Source: Falsarthrobacter nasiphocae
Lineage (GTDB): Bacteria > Actinomycetota > Actinomycetes > Actinomycetales > Micrococcaceae
Reading direction: 5' to 3'
NCBI RefSeq assembly: GCF_031456275.1
Contig: NZ_JAVDUI010000001.1
Coordinates: forward strand, 1,880,965 to 1,944,964
DNA length: 64,000 nt
Shown here: positions 8,379 through 16,656 of the stretch, one piece after another
Position numbering within the stretch: the first letter of the stretch is position 1
How the letters are laid out: each line of letters begins with the position of its first letter
Notes under the pieces: generated by a model
What the model was told of the DNA's origin: nothing
The model's input: the letters and a program-made list of their open reading frames with translations, nothing else
Databases searched by the model: none
Position numbers and translations under genes: made by a program

Positions 8379-8968
8379 TAGTGGCTGACGGCCTTCTGCG
8401 CCTTGGCCACGAGGTCGTGAGCGCCCTTGGTCAGGTCCAGGTTCGCGTGGGCCAGCTGGTTCTGCGCGCCGAGGGCCTTGAACTTGACGTCCTGGCCCAT
8501 GTAGTACGCCTGGCGCTTCGCCTGCTCACCGAGGTGCTCTGCACGCCACGCGAGGCCCGGGCGGCCGTTCGTGTCCACCGTGGCCAGCATGACGGCGCCA
8601 AGGAGGGAGACGTTCTTCAGGAGCGCCTGCGTGCGGGCGCCCTTCGTGGCGGCCGTGTTCGAGGCCTGCTTGTGCTCAACGAACGTGTTCACGGCCTGAG
8701 TGGTGATGAGGACCGCGGAGGCGAGGCGGGGCATCTTGCCGAGGCCCAGGAGGATGCCGGCGCCGACCTGGGCGCCGCCGAGGACGCGGGCCACCAGCAC
8801 GCGGTCACGGGCGATGCCCTTGGCCTGCGGGGGCGCCACCTTCTCCACCGTCTTCAGTGCGGGTGCGATGTACTCGGCCGTCTCCTCGGCCCGGCGAAGC
8901 TGGTTCACGCCGGAAGCGACGAGGCTGGCGGAGAGGAGGGGGCGTGCAAGCGATCGAACTGCGGTCAT
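8378..8968 (-). CDS. DoxX-family membrane protein
   Basis: A 196-aa protein with the DoxX fold: three to four hydrophobic segments (about residues 8-25, 55-80, 95-130) joined by short loops, with the family-typical N-terminus (MTAVRSLARPLLSASLVASGVNQLRR) and the gly-rich segment VARVLGGAQVGAGILLGLG. The C-terminal third is an amphipathic, Lys/Ala/Gln-rich tail. DoxX proteins are small inner-membrane proteins linked to thiol/oxidative stress in mycobacteria. The ATG at 8968 is preferred because longer readings bring in Arg-rich sequence; GGAGA lies upstream. It heads the doxX-aroA-rsgA-hisN operon and is divergent from sigR, a redox-related sigma factor. Confidence 0.83.
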   Translation of the reverse strand: MTAVRSLARPLLSASLVASGVNQLRRAEETAEYIAPALKTVEKVAPPQAKGIARDRVLVARVLGGAQVGAGILLGLGKMPRLASAVLITTQAVNTFVEHKQASNTAATKGARTQALLKNVSLLGAVMLATVDTNGRPGLAWRAEHLGEQAKRQAYYMGQDVKFKALGAQNQLAHANLDLTKGAHDLVAKAQKAVSH

Positions 8969-9101
8969 GAGGAGGATCTCCATCCGGGTGTCGTGTGCGA
9001 CGGTCGATGGACCGTCGTGGGGACGGCAAGAGCGCATGCGCCGAGGGCCGTGACGGAATAACCGCCGTGCCCTCCGCGTTGCGAACTGCATGAGCACTAC
9101 G

Positions 9102-9130
9102 TTAGCGGAACCGCGCGTATCCGTACCATG
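9102..9130 (+). promoter_or_regulatory. Putative sigR promoter region
   Basis: Two readings are possible. A vegetative promoter TTAGCG (9102-9107), 17-base spacer, TACCAT (9125-9130) would put the transcript start at about 9138, that is, on the first ATG of sigR (leaderless mRNA). The same place has GGAAC (9107-9111), the -35 box of SigR/SigH-type promoters, with a weak -10-like GGTA about 20 bases on; autoregulation through GGAAY boxes is known for SigR homologues. The two may overlap. Confidence 0.35.
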
Positions 9131-9137
9131 GGTAGGG

Positions 9138-9797
9138 ATGACACCCATGCCCCAGAACAAGACCACCGCTGCGGAGACTGCTGCCGCCGCCGCTCCGCGT
9201 GAGTCCGACGACGTCCGTGCCACCGAGACCGAGTCTGAGCGTCGAGCACGCTTCGAGCGAGATGCGCTCGTCTACGTGGACCAGCTGTACTCGGCTGCGC
9301 TCCGCATGACGCGCCACCCGTCCGACGCCGAGGACCTCGTCCAGGAGGCCTTCGCCAAGGCGTACTCGGCCTTCCACCAGTACAGGCCCGGGACCAACCT
9401 CAAGGCCTGGCTCTACCGGATCCTGACCAACACGTACATCAACCTGTACCGCAAGAAGCAGCGCGAGCCGTATCAGACCAGTGGCGACGAGCTGCAGGAC
9501 TGGCAGATCGCCGCGGCGGCGGAGCACACGGCCACTGGCCTCAAATCCGCCGAGACCGAGGCGCTGGACCGGCTGCCGGCCAGCAACGTCAAGGATGCCC
9601 TCGCGAGCCTGAGCGAGGACTTCCGCATGGCCGTCTACTTCGTGGACGTCGAGGGCTACTCCTACAAGGAGGCAGCGGACATCCTCGACGTGCCCATCGG
9701 CACGGTCATGTCGCGCCTCCACCGAGGCCGCAAGCTCTTGCGCGCCGCCCTCGTGGACTACGCCGCCGAACAGGGCATCTCGAAGGCCAAAGCATGA
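9138..9797 (+). CDS. sigR: ECF sigma factor of the SigR/SigH (ECF12) type
   Basis: A 219-aa extracytoplasmic-function sigma factor. Region 2 is seen in [53 protein letters not shown] and region 4 in [44 protein letters not shown]. This wording is typical of thiol-oxidative-stress sigma factors SigR (Streptomyces) and SigH (mycobacteria). The next gene is a zinc anti-sigma factor of the RsrA type, which supports the call. Possible starts are 9138 (leaderless if the -10 TACCAT is real) or 9147 (GGTAGGG nine bases upstream); an earlier ATG at 9090 has no ribosome binding site. The N-terminal ~35 residues are low-complexity and Ala/Thr-rich. Confidence 0.92.
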   Translation: MTPMPQNKTTAAETAAAAAPRESDDVRATETESERRARFERDALVYVDQLYSAALRMTRHPSDAEDLVQEAFAKAYSAFHQYRPGTNLKAWLYRILTNTYINLYRKKQREPYQTSGDELQDWQIAAAAEHTATGLKSAETEALDRLPASNVKDALASLSEDFRMAVYFVDVEGYSYKEAADILDVPIGTVMSRLHRGRKLLRAALVDYAAEQGISKAKA

Positions 9798-9850
9798 CCG
9801 CCGCGACGCCCGCAGACCATCCCACGACGACTGTGGAGGAAAGAGACACC

Positions 9851-10114
9851 ATGACCGATTGCGACAAACTCGGCGACTGCGAGGACTCCCGGCTCCAGCG
9901 CATCTACGAGTATCTCGACGGTGAGCTCAGCGAGGAAGACCTCGCGGCTGTCAAGGACCACCTGGACGCGTGCCCGGACTGTGCGTCCCAGCACGACCTC
10001 GAGTGCGTCATCCGCGCCGCCGTGAAGCGCTCGTGCGAGGAGGCCGCCCCGACGAGCCTCAAGGACCGAATCATCGCGAGCATAGATGCGGCGGGCGACC
10101 ACTCAGCCCACTAG
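9851..10114 (+). CDS. rsrA: Zinc-binding anti-sigma factor, RsrA-like
   Basis: An 87-aa anti-sigma factor of the ZAS family. The redox motif is complete: C10, then H37-x3-C41-x2-C44 (HLDACPDC), matching the C11/H37/C41/C44 set of Streptomyces RsrA. In that system, disulphide stress expels zinc and frees SigR. The N-terminus (TDC...RIYEYLDGELSEEDL) also matches RsrA. The ATG at 9851 follows a good GGAGGAA eight bases or so upstream; an earlier ATG (9794, overlapping the sigR stop) would add 19 residues not seen in relatives. sigR and rsrA are clearly co-transcribed. Confidence 0.9.
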   Translation: MTDCDKLGDCEDSRLQRIYEYLDGELSEEDLAAVKDHLDACPDCASQHDLECVIRAAVKRSCEEAAPTSLKDRIIASIDAAGDHSAH

Positions 10115-10230
10115 GGCGCTGGGCTGGGCTGACCAACCACGCCGGCTTTGACGGGACCACGTCGGCTTTGGCGAGATCGAGGCCCGGAAACAGGCTTCGA
10201 CCATGACCCGCTTGGGTCGATGATGACGCG

Positions 10231-10272
10231 GATCGGCGAGCAGACCGCGCAGACCGGCGAGCAGACCGCGCC
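10231..10272. repeat. Tandem 21-bp repeat, two copies
   Basis: Two adjacent 21-base units (10231-10251 and 10252-10272), each built on GGCGAGCAGACCGCGC, differ at two positions. They lie in the ~170 bases of non-coding sequence between rsrA and the bidirectional terminator. No coding function or known element is recognised. Confidence 0.55.
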
Positions 10273-10282
10273 CCACACGCAC

Positions 10283-10321
10283 AGAAGGGCCCCGGCACAC
10301 ATCGTGTGCCGGGGCCCTTCT
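10283..10321. terminator. Strong bidirectional hairpin between rsrA and bL37
   Basis: A perfect 18-bp stem, AGAAGGGCCCCGGCACAC (10283-10300) with its complement at 10304-10321 and a 3-base loop (ATC). It stands between the convergent rsrA and bL37 genes and probably ends both transcripts. No long T-tract follows, as is usual in high-GC actinobacteria. A closely similar hairpin stands before cspA (61049-61079). Confidence 0.8.
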
Positions 10322-10338
10322 AGGCTGAAACGCAGGGA

Positions 10339-10413
10339 CTAAGCGTTGGGACGCTTGCCGTGGTTTGCGCCGCCGCGCTTGCGATCGCGACGCTTGCGTG
10401 CACGCTTCGACAT
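10339..10413 (-). CDS. 50S ribosomal protein bL37 (AURKAIP1/COX24-like), 24 aa
   Basis: A very short gene encoding MSKRARKRRDRKRGGANHGK followed by RPNA. It is almost entirely Lys/Arg/His and ends in the conserved NHGKRPNA found in the actinobacterial ribosomal protein bL37. A perfect Shine-Dalgarno (AGGAGG) lies seven bases before the ATG at 10413. It is often missed by gene callers because of its length. It is convergent with rsrA and separated from it by the strong hairpin. Confidence 0.93.
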   Translation of the reverse strand: MSKRARKRRDRKRGGANHGKRPNA

Positions 10414-10507
10414 GGCTGCCTCCTACTTGCTCGGTGATGAATAAAGACTGCCTCTGATTCTCCCACAGCCGGGCCGCGTGGCCTAACTGACTCTGAGGCG
10501 GGGGTGG

Positions 10508-11107
10508 CTAGTCTGCCTGCGGGAGGCCAAGCCACTGGTACCAGCCGCGGTGCAGGACGAGCCAGGCGATGAGGCCGTACGCCGTCTGCCCCGGCTGACC
10601 GCCGTTGGCCGCGAGGTCCCGCCGGTAGTTCTCGTGGTCCACGAGGGGGTTGAAGGCGTCCACGTAGGCGTGGCTCCGCCGCGTGGTCACGTCGGCGTAG
10701 GCCGCGTTGAGCTCGCTCAGGACGCGGTTGCGCTCGTCGTCAACCGACGGCGCGGGACCGACGACGAACACGCGGATGCCGTTCTGGCTCGCCGAGTCGA
10801 GGATGTTTGCCAGGTTCAGACGAGAGCGCGCCGTGGACTGGGAGAGGTCGACGTCGCGGTCGTTGAGCGCGACCACGAGCCGGTTGTCCGTGTTCTGCCC
10901 GAAGCGGCGCATGGCCTCCTCGAACCACCGCAGAGACAGCGCCTCCACGGATTCCCCGGGCGCGGGGAGGGAGAAGGACTCGACACGGACCTCCTCGTCG
11001 CTCGTCCGGGCCAGCACCCGTCCGTACCATCCCAAGGCACGGGGGTCACCGACTCCGGCGAGGCGCTCGTCGCCCACTGCAACGATGCGAATCGTCCGTT
11101 CTTCCAC
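10508..11107 (-). CDS. GDSL/SGNH-hydrolase-like protein with altered catalytic residues
   Basis: A 199-aa protein with the SGNH-hydrolase layout: block I near the N-terminus (IRIVAVGDERLAGVGDPRALGWYGRV), an Asn-containing block (LVVALNDRDVDLS), and a C-terminal segment where DGxHP is expected. The catalytic positions look wrong: the nucleophile Ser of GDS is Glu (GDE), and the Asp/His pair reads NGGQPGQ, with Gly and Gln. It may therefore be a pseudo-enzyme or have another activity. Starts at GTG 11107 or GTG 11116 are both possible; 11107 has AGAAGG about six bases upstream. It lies downstream of kgd but a strong terminator separates them. Confidence 0.72.
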   Translation of the reverse strand: MEERTIRIVAVGDERLAGVGDPRALGWYGRVLARTSDEEVRVESFSLPAPGESVEALSLRWFEEAMRRFGQNTDNRLVVALNDRDVDLSQSTARSRLNLANILDSASQNGIRVFVVGPAPSVDDERNRVLSELNAAYADVTTRRSHAYVDAFNPLVDHENYRRDLAANGGQPGQTAYGLIAWLVLHRGWYQWLGLPQAD

Positions 11108-11164
11108 GTTCTTCACCTTCTCATCGTGCCCCGCGCTGGTGCGCGGAGACGGGTTGTCAACAGT

Positions 11165-11197
11165 GCGGGGCAGCCGGTGCGTGACCGGCTGCCCCGC
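11165..11197 (-). terminator. Terminator hairpin after kgd
   Basis: A 14-bp perfect stem GCGGGGCAGCCGGT (11165-11178) with its complement at 11184-11197 and a 5-base loop, 12 bases after the kgd stop on the minus strand. It probably ends the kgd transcript and isolates the GDSL-like gene. Confidence 0.78.
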
Positions 11198-11208
11198 GTC
11201 GGTTCGGA

Positions 11209-14200
11209 CTAGGACTGCTCGAAGAGCTCCCCGAGGAGAGCGTCCTGCTCTCCGGTGTGGCGCTTCATCGAACCAGCGGCGGTGGAGGCCGACGCCGGAC
11301 GGGAGACGACCGTGAGCGGGCGGTCCAGCTCGGGCGCCAGGTTGATGGCCATGAACGGCCACGGTCCCTGGTTGCGCGGCTCGTCCTGGACCCACACGAC
11401 GTCTGCGTTCGGGTACTTCGCGAGCTCAGCCTTGATGGCCTCGACCGGCAGCGGGTAGAGCTGCTCGACTCGCACGATCGCCACCGAGTCGTCGCCCGCC
11501 TTGGCCCGCTTTGCGGCCAGGTCGTAGTACAGGCGGCCCGAGACGAGGAGAACCTTCGTGACGGCGGACGCCGCGGCCTCAGCATCCGGGATGACCGGCT
11601 GGAAGCTGCCCTCGGTGAACGCGTCGACATCCGTCGCCGCAGCCTTCAGACGCAGGAGCTGCTTCGGCGTGAAGACGACGAGCGGCTTGACCTGCTTGCT
11701 GAGGGCGTGGCGGCGGAGGAGGTGGAAGTGGTTCGCGCCCGTCGAGGGGTTGGCGATGACCAGGTTGTTCTCCGCGGCGAGCTGAAGGAAGCGCTCGATG
11801 CGGGCGGACGAGTGGTCCGGGCCCTGGCCCTCGTAACCGTGGGGGAGGAGGAGAGCGACCTTGGAGCGCATGCCCCACTTCTGCTCCGATGACGAGAGGT
11901 ATTCGTCGATGATCATCTGGGCGCCGTTGACGAAGTCGCCGAACTGCGCCTCCCAGATGACGAGCGCATCCGGAGCCTGGACGGAGTAGCCGAACTCGAA
12001 GCCGAGCGCCGCGTACTCCGAGAGCAGCGAGTCGTAGATCTCGAACTTCGCGGCGTCCTCGGTGATCTTCTCGATCGGGTACCACTCGTTGCCGTTGGCG
12101 CGGTCGTGAATGACTGCGTGGCGCTGGACGAACGTGCCACGGCGGGAGTCCTGACCGGCCACGCGGACGCGGATGCCCTCCATCGTCAGCGAGGCGAACG
12201 CGGCGATCTCCGCGAAGCCCCAGTCGATGCCGCCGTTCTTGCTCATCTGCGCGCGCTTCTCGAGCATCTGCTTGAGCTTGGCGTGGACCGTGAAGCCCTC
12301 GGGGTAGTTGACGTGGGCCTCGCCGATAGCGGCGAGGGTGTCCGCCGAGATGGCGGTCTTGACGTCCTGGACTGCATCGTCGTTGCGCGTGTTCCCGGCC
12401 TGCACCACGGGCATGGAGTCCGTCTGCGCGGCGTGAGTCTCCGCGAAGACGCGCTCCAGGCGTTCCTGGTAGTCCCGGAGAGCCTGCTCGGCCTCGTCCT
12501 GGGAGATGTCACCGCGGCCGATGAGGGCCTCGGTGTACAGCTTGCGGACAGAGCGCTTGGCCTCGATGAGGTTGTACATGAGCGGCTGCGTCATCGAGGG
12601 GTCGTCTCCCTCGTTGTGACCACGGCGGCGGTAGCAGATGAGGTCGATGACGACATCCTTGTTGAACCGCTGGCGGTACCGGAACGCGAGCTCGGCAACG
12701 CGGACAACGGCCTCGGGGTCGTCGCCGTTGACGTGGAAGATCGGCGCCTGGACGGTCTTGGCGACGTCCGTCGCGTAGACCGAGGAGCGCGAGCTGCTCG
12801 GCGCCGTGGTGAAGCCGATCTGGTTGTTGACGATGACGTGGACCGTGCCACCCGTCTTGTAGCCCTTGAGCTGCGAGAGCTGCAGGGTCTCCATGACGAC
12901 GCCCTGGCCCGCGAAGGCCGCGTCACCGTGGACGAGGACGGGCAGGACCGGGAAGGTGTTCTCGGCCGGGTCGAGCTGATCCAGCTTGGCGCGCGTGATG
13001 CCCTCGAGAACGGGGTCCACGACCTCAAGGTGCGAGGGGTTCGCGGCGAGGTAGATCTTCGTCTCGTTGCCCGAGTCCGAGGTGTAGGTGCCGGAGGAGC
13101 CGAGGTGGTACTTGACGTCGCCGGAGCCCTCGTTGGAGTCCGTGCGGCCCTCGAACTCGCGGAACACCTGGGCGTAGTTCTTGCCCGCAATGTTCGTGAG
13201 GACGTTGAGGCGGCCGCGGTGGGCCATGCCGATCGTGACCTCGTCCATCCCGTCGTCGGCCGCCTGAGAGGCGAGCGAGTCGAGCAGCGGGATGAGGGAC
13301 TCTCCGCCCTCGAGGGAGAACCGCTTCTGGCCGACGAACTTCGTCTGAAGGAAAGTCTCGAAGGCCTCGGCAGCGTTGAGCTTGGAGAGGATGCGCAGCT
13401 GCTCTTCGCGGCTCGGCTTGGAGTAGGGGTGCTCCAGCTCGTTCTGGAACCAGAGGCGCTGCTCGGGGTCCTGGAGGTGCATGTACTCGATGCCGGTCGT
13501 GCGGCAGTAGGCGTCGCGGAGCACGCCGAGGATGTCCCGCATGAGGAGCTTCGGCTTGCCGCCGAAGCCGCCCGTGGGCCACTCGCGGTCGAGGTCCCAC
13601 AGCGTGAGGCCGTGGGTCTTGATGTCGAGGTCGGAGTGCTTGCGCTGAACGTACTCGAGCGGGTTGACGTCTGCCATGAGGTGGCCGCGCACGCGGTAGG
13701 CGTGGATGAGCTGCTGGATGCGGGCGACCTTGTTGATCTCGTCGTCCGGGTCAACCTGGATGTCGGCGGACCAGCGCACGGGCTCGTACGGGATGCGGAG
13801 GGCCTCGAAGATCTCGTCGTAGAAACCCTGCTCGCCGAGCAGAAGGCCGTGGACGATCTTGAGGAACTCGCCGGAGCCGGCGCCCTGGATGACGCGGTGG
13901 TCGTAGGTCGAGGTCAGGGTGATGACCTTGGAGATCGCGAGGCGGGCGAGCGTCTTCGGGGACGCGCCCTGGTACTCGGCCGGGTACTCGAGGGCGCCAG
14001 CGCCGATGATGGCGGCCTGGCCCTTCGAGAGGCGCGGCACGGAGTGGACGGTGCCGATTCCGCCGGGGTTCGTCAGGGAGATGGTCGTGCCCGCGTAGTC
14101 GTCGGCGCCGAGCTTGCCGTTGCGCGCGCGCTTGACGAGGTCGTCGTACGCGTGCCAGAACTCGGCGAAGTTGAGGGTCTCCGCCTTCTTGATGTTCGGC

Positions 14201-14988
14201 ACCACGAGGAGGCGGGAGCCGTCCGGCTTGGGCATGTCGATGGCGAGGCCGAAGTTGACGTGCGCGGGCTGGATGGCCACGGGCTTGTTGTCCTTGACGT
14301 CGTAGATGACGTTCATGGACGGCATCTGCGTCACAGCCTTGACGATCGCGTAGCCGAGGATATGGGTGAAGGAGATCTTGCCGCCGCGCGCGCGGGCGAG
14401 GTGGTTGTTGATGACCACGCGGTTGTCGATGAGGAGCTTCGCGGGGACAGCGCGCACCGTGGTGGCCGTGGGAACCGTGAGGGAGGCGTCCATGTTCGTA
14501 GCGATCGCCTTGGCCGGTCCGCGCAGAGGCGTGACCTTGTCCTCTTCGGTGGGCTCCTCGCTGGCCTTCTTAGCGGGCAGCTGGGCCGGGATGGGCTTGG
14601 GGGCCTCGGCGGGCCGCGAGGCCTTGGTGGGCTCCGCGGGCGTCACGGCCGGGGCGTTGGCCACGACGTCAGACTGCGGGTTGTCGGCCGGGGCGTCTCC
14701 CTTGCCTGCCTGCGCCTCTGCGGCCTTGGGGCCGTCAGCGACGTGCGCCTTGGCCTCTGCGAGCTTCTGGGGGGAAGCGGACGACGACGCGGCCACGGGC
14801 TGTGCGGCCGCCGGCTTCTCGGCGACGGGCTTGGAGGACGAACCCGACTCGTCGCGGGCCTCAAAGATGGACCACCACTTCTTGTCAACGGAATTCTTGT
14901 CCTTGACGTACTTCTCATAGAGCTCGTCGACGAGCCATTCGTTTCCACCGAACTCGTCGGGGAGCGTGTGGCCTTCATTCGTTGGCAC
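11209..14988 (-). CDS. kgd: Multifunctional 2-oxoglutarate metabolism enzyme (Kgd/SucA fusion)
   Basis: A 1259-aa fusion of an E2 succinyltransferase domain to the E1 part of 2-oxoglutarate dehydrogenase, the actinobacterial TCA-cycle form (Kgd/OdhA). In order: an N-terminal helix (EFGGNEWLVDELYEKYVKDK), an Ala/Pro/Lys-rich linker to residue ~160, the E2 catalytic domain (~165-400) with STYDHRVIQGAGSGEFL, then the ThDP-dependent E1 domain with MAHRGRLNVL, GDAAFAGQGVV and the C-terminal transketolase-like half. There is no lipoyl domain; the E2 of pyruvate dehydrogenase is thought to supply it in this group. The GTG at 14988 has GCGAAGAGAC just upstream and gives the usual start near DEFGGNEW; ATG 15024 would add 12 residues. 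Confidence 0.95.
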   Translation of the reverse strand: MPTNEGHTLPDEFGGNEWLVDELYEKYVKDKNSVDKKWWSIFEARDESGSSSKPVAEKPAAAQPVAASSSASPQKLAEAKAHVADGPKAAEAQAGKGDAPADNPQSDVVANAPAVTPAEPTKASRPAEAPKPIPAQLPAKKASEEPTEEDKVTPLRGPAKAIATNMDASLTVPTATTVRAVPAKLLIDNRVVINNHLARARGGKISFTHILGYAIVKAVTQMPSMNVIYDVKDNKPVAIQPAHVNFGLAIDMPKPDGSRLLVVPNIKKAETLNFAEFWHAYDDLVKRARNGKLGADDYAGTTISLTNPGGIGTVHSVPRLSKGQAAIIGAGALEYPAEYQGASPKTLARLAISKVITLTSTYDHRVIQGAGSGEFLKIVHGLLLGEQGFYDEIFEALRIPYEPVRWSADIQVDPDDEINKVARIQQLIHAYRVRGHLMADVNPLEYVQRKHSDLDIKTHGLTLWDLDREWPTGGFGGKPKLLMRDILGVLRDAYCRTTGIEYMHLQDPEQRLWFQNELEHPYSKPSREEQLRILSKLNAAEAFETFLQTKFVGQKRFSLEGGESLIPLLDSLASQAADDGMDEVTIGMAHRGRLNVLTNIAGKNYAQVFREFEGRTDSNEGSGDVKYHLGSSGTYTSDSGNETKIYLAANPSHLEVVDPVLEGITRAKLDQLDPAENTFPVLPVLVHGDAAFAGQGVVMETLQLSQLKGYKTGGTVHVIVNNQIGFTTAPSSSRSSVYATDVAKTVQAPIFHVNGDDPEAVVRVAELAFRYRQRFNKDVVIDLICYRRRGHNEGDDPSMTQPLMYNLIEAKRSVRKLYTEALIGRGDISQDEAEQALRDYQERLERVFAETHAAQTDSMPVVQAGNTRNDDAVQDVKTAISADTLAAIGEAHVNYPEGFTVHAKLKQMLEKRAQMSKNGGIDWGFAEIAAFASLTMEGIRVRVAGQDSRRGTFVQRHAVIHDRANGNEWYPIEKITEDAAKFEIYDSLLSEYAALGFEFGYSVQAPDALVIWEAQFGDFVNGAQMIIDEYLSSSEQKWGMRSKVALLLPHGYEGQGPDHSSARIERFLQLAAENNLVIANPSTGANHFHLLRRHALSKQVKPLVVFTPKQLLRLKAAATDVDAFTEGSFQPVIPDAEAAASAVTKVLLVSGRLYYDLAAKRAKAGDDSVAIVRVEQLYPLPVEAIKAELAKYPNADVVWVQDEPRNQGPWPFMAINLAPELDRPLTVVSRPASASTAAGSMKRHTGEQDALLGELFEQS

Positions 14989-15065
14989 TGTCTCTTCGCC
15001 TCTTCCCTGATGCTGCGACGTCATGTAAACCGCGCGCGTCCTCGCTCGCGGCTCCGCTTCACCCC

Positions 15066-15095
15066 AGTCTAGTGACACGTTCCGCTGTCTGGCTA
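15066..15095 (-). promoter_or_regulatory. Candidate kgd promoter
   Basis: Read on the minus strand, TTAGCC (15096-15091) and TAGACT (15071-15066) are separated by 19 bases, about 78 bases upstream of the kgd GTG. The -10 is a good match, but the -35 is weak and the spacer long. The divergent CNNM gene has a good -10, TATACT, at 15186-15191. Confidence 0.35.
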
Positions 15096-15285
15096 ACTTT
15101 CCGCCGTGCTCTTCTCCGAGCCGGGGTGCGGGCGGCGTGGAGCCGGCAACGAGGTTCGTTGAAGCCTGTCCCTGGGTTCGTTCCCTATACTGGCAAGACT
15201 ATGGATGACCCTCTGCGAGTCGCGTCTCGCGTCGCCCTGTCCACTCTGCCCCTGCGCTCCGCCTGCCTGGACGGGGGTCTGCCCC

Positions 15286-16656
15286 GTGAATGAGTGGGTC
15301 ATGATCCTCATTGGCCTCGTGCTCATCGCGGGCACAGGCTTCTTCGTGGCCGTTGAGTTCGCGCTCGTGGCCATCGACCAGAGCGCCGTGCAGCGCGCCA
15401 TTGCCGACGGCGACACGCGCGCCGAGCCCCTGCTGCGCTGCCTCAAGACGCTTTCCACTCAGCTTTCGAGCTGCCAGTTGGGCATCACGCTGACCACGCT
15501 GCTGACGGGCTACGTCTTCGAGCCGGGCATGTCCACGATCCTCGGGCAGGCCACGCAGAGCGTGCCGCTTCCCCCGGGCGTCCTGACGACGGTGAGCTTC
15601 CTCCTGTCCATGACGCTCGCGACCTTCATCTCGATGATCCTCGGCGAGCTGGTCCCGAAGAACCTCTCCATCGCCAAGCCGTTCGCCGTGGGCCGAGCCC
15701 TGGCCCCGGCTCAGCTCGCGTTCACGGCGGTCTTCCGTCCGCTGGTCTACGTCATGAACGGCGCCGCGAACCGGGCCCTGCACGGCATGGGCCTTGAGGC
15801 CAAGGAGGAGCTCTCGAGCGCGCGCACGCCGCAGGAGCTTCAGTCCATGGTCCGCCACTCGGCTGAGGCCGGAACGCTGGACGAGGAGACCGCGACGTTC
15901 CTCACCCGCACCCTCCTCTTCTCGGACCGCGTCGCCGCTGATGTCATGACGCCCCGGGTGCGGCTCGAGACGGTCGGCCACGAGGACTCCGTGGAGGATG
16001 TCATCGCCATCGCGCGCCGCACGGGCTACTCCCGCTTCCCGATCATCGGCGAGTCTGCTGACGAGGTGCTCGGCGTCGTCCACGTGAAGAAGGCCGTCCA
16101 GGTCCCGCGGGAGCGGCGCCAGGAGATTCCGGCGATGGCCATCCGCCAGGACATCGTCGTCGTCCCGGAGACGGTTGAGCTGGACGAGCTCTTGACGCTC
16201 TTGCGCGAGTCCAACCTGCAGTTCGCCCTCGTCCTCGACGAGTACGGGGGAACGGCCGGCGCCCTGACGCTCGAGGACCTCGTGGAGGAGATCGTCGGGG
16301 AGGTGGCGGACGAGCACGACCGCATCAAGCCCGGCGTCCTCCAGTCCGTCCGAGGCGACTGGTACTTCCCGGCGATGCTCCGCCCGGACGAGATCTCATC
16401 GCAGATCCGCGTCCTCGACATCCCGACGGACGGGTCCTATGAGACCGTCGGCGGCTTCGTCATGAAGATGCTCGGGCGCATCCCGGCGCGCGGTGACGCG
16501 ATCGAGCTCCCCGGGGGCACCCTCACGGTCGAGCGCATGGACGGGCGGCGCGTGGACCGCGTGCGCTTCCACCCGGCGCCTGAGCCCCAGGATGAGAACG
16601 ACGACGACGCGACGCCGCGGCCCGTGTCCGCCGCCGGAAAGGAGGCCTCGGCATGA
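15286..16656 (+). CDS. CNNM/HCC-family transporter-like protein (DUF21, CBS pair, CorC domain)
   Basis: A 456-aa membrane protein of the CNNM/CorC (hemolysin C-like) family, which acts in Mg2+/divalent cation efflux or balance. The DUF21 membrane domain covers residues ~1-190 with three or four helices (VMILIGLVLIAGTGFFVAVEFALVAI, the motif ILGELVPKN), the CBS pair ~205-330 (VMTPRVRLETV, LVLDEYGGTAGALTLEDLVEEIVGE), and the CorC_HlyC domain ~345-430 (YETVGGFVMKMLGRIP). The GTG at 15286 places the first helix near the N-terminus. Its stop overlaps the next gene (ATGA), a shorter paralogue, suggesting a two-component complex. Confidence 0.88.
   Translation: MNEWVMILIGLVLIAGTGFFVAVEFALVAIDQSAVQRAIADGDTRAEPLLRCLKTLSTQLSSCQLGITLTTLLTGYVFEPGMSTILGQATQSVPLPPGVLTTVSFLLSMTLATFISMILGELVPKNLSIAKPFAVGRALAPAQLAFTAVFRPLVYVMNGAANRALHGMGLEAKEELSSARTPQELQSMVRHSAEAGTLDEETATFLTRTLLFSDRVAADVMTPRVRLETVGHEDSVEDVIAIARRTGYSRFPIIGESADEVLGVVHVKKAVQVPRERRQEIPAMAIRQDIVVVPETVELDELLTLLRESNLQFALVLDEYGGTAGALTLEDLVEEIVGEVADEHDRIKPGVLQSVRGDWYFPAMLRPDEISSQIRVLDIPTDGSYETVGGFVMKMLGRIPARGDAIELPGGTLTVERMDGRRVDRVRFHPAPEPQDENDDDATPRPVSAAGKEASA

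Noticed and set aside
12106-15072. Very long open frame opposite kgd (988 codons)
   Set aside because: A mirror of the kgd codons in GC-rich DNA; Val/Arg/Asp/Leu-biased translation with no motif.
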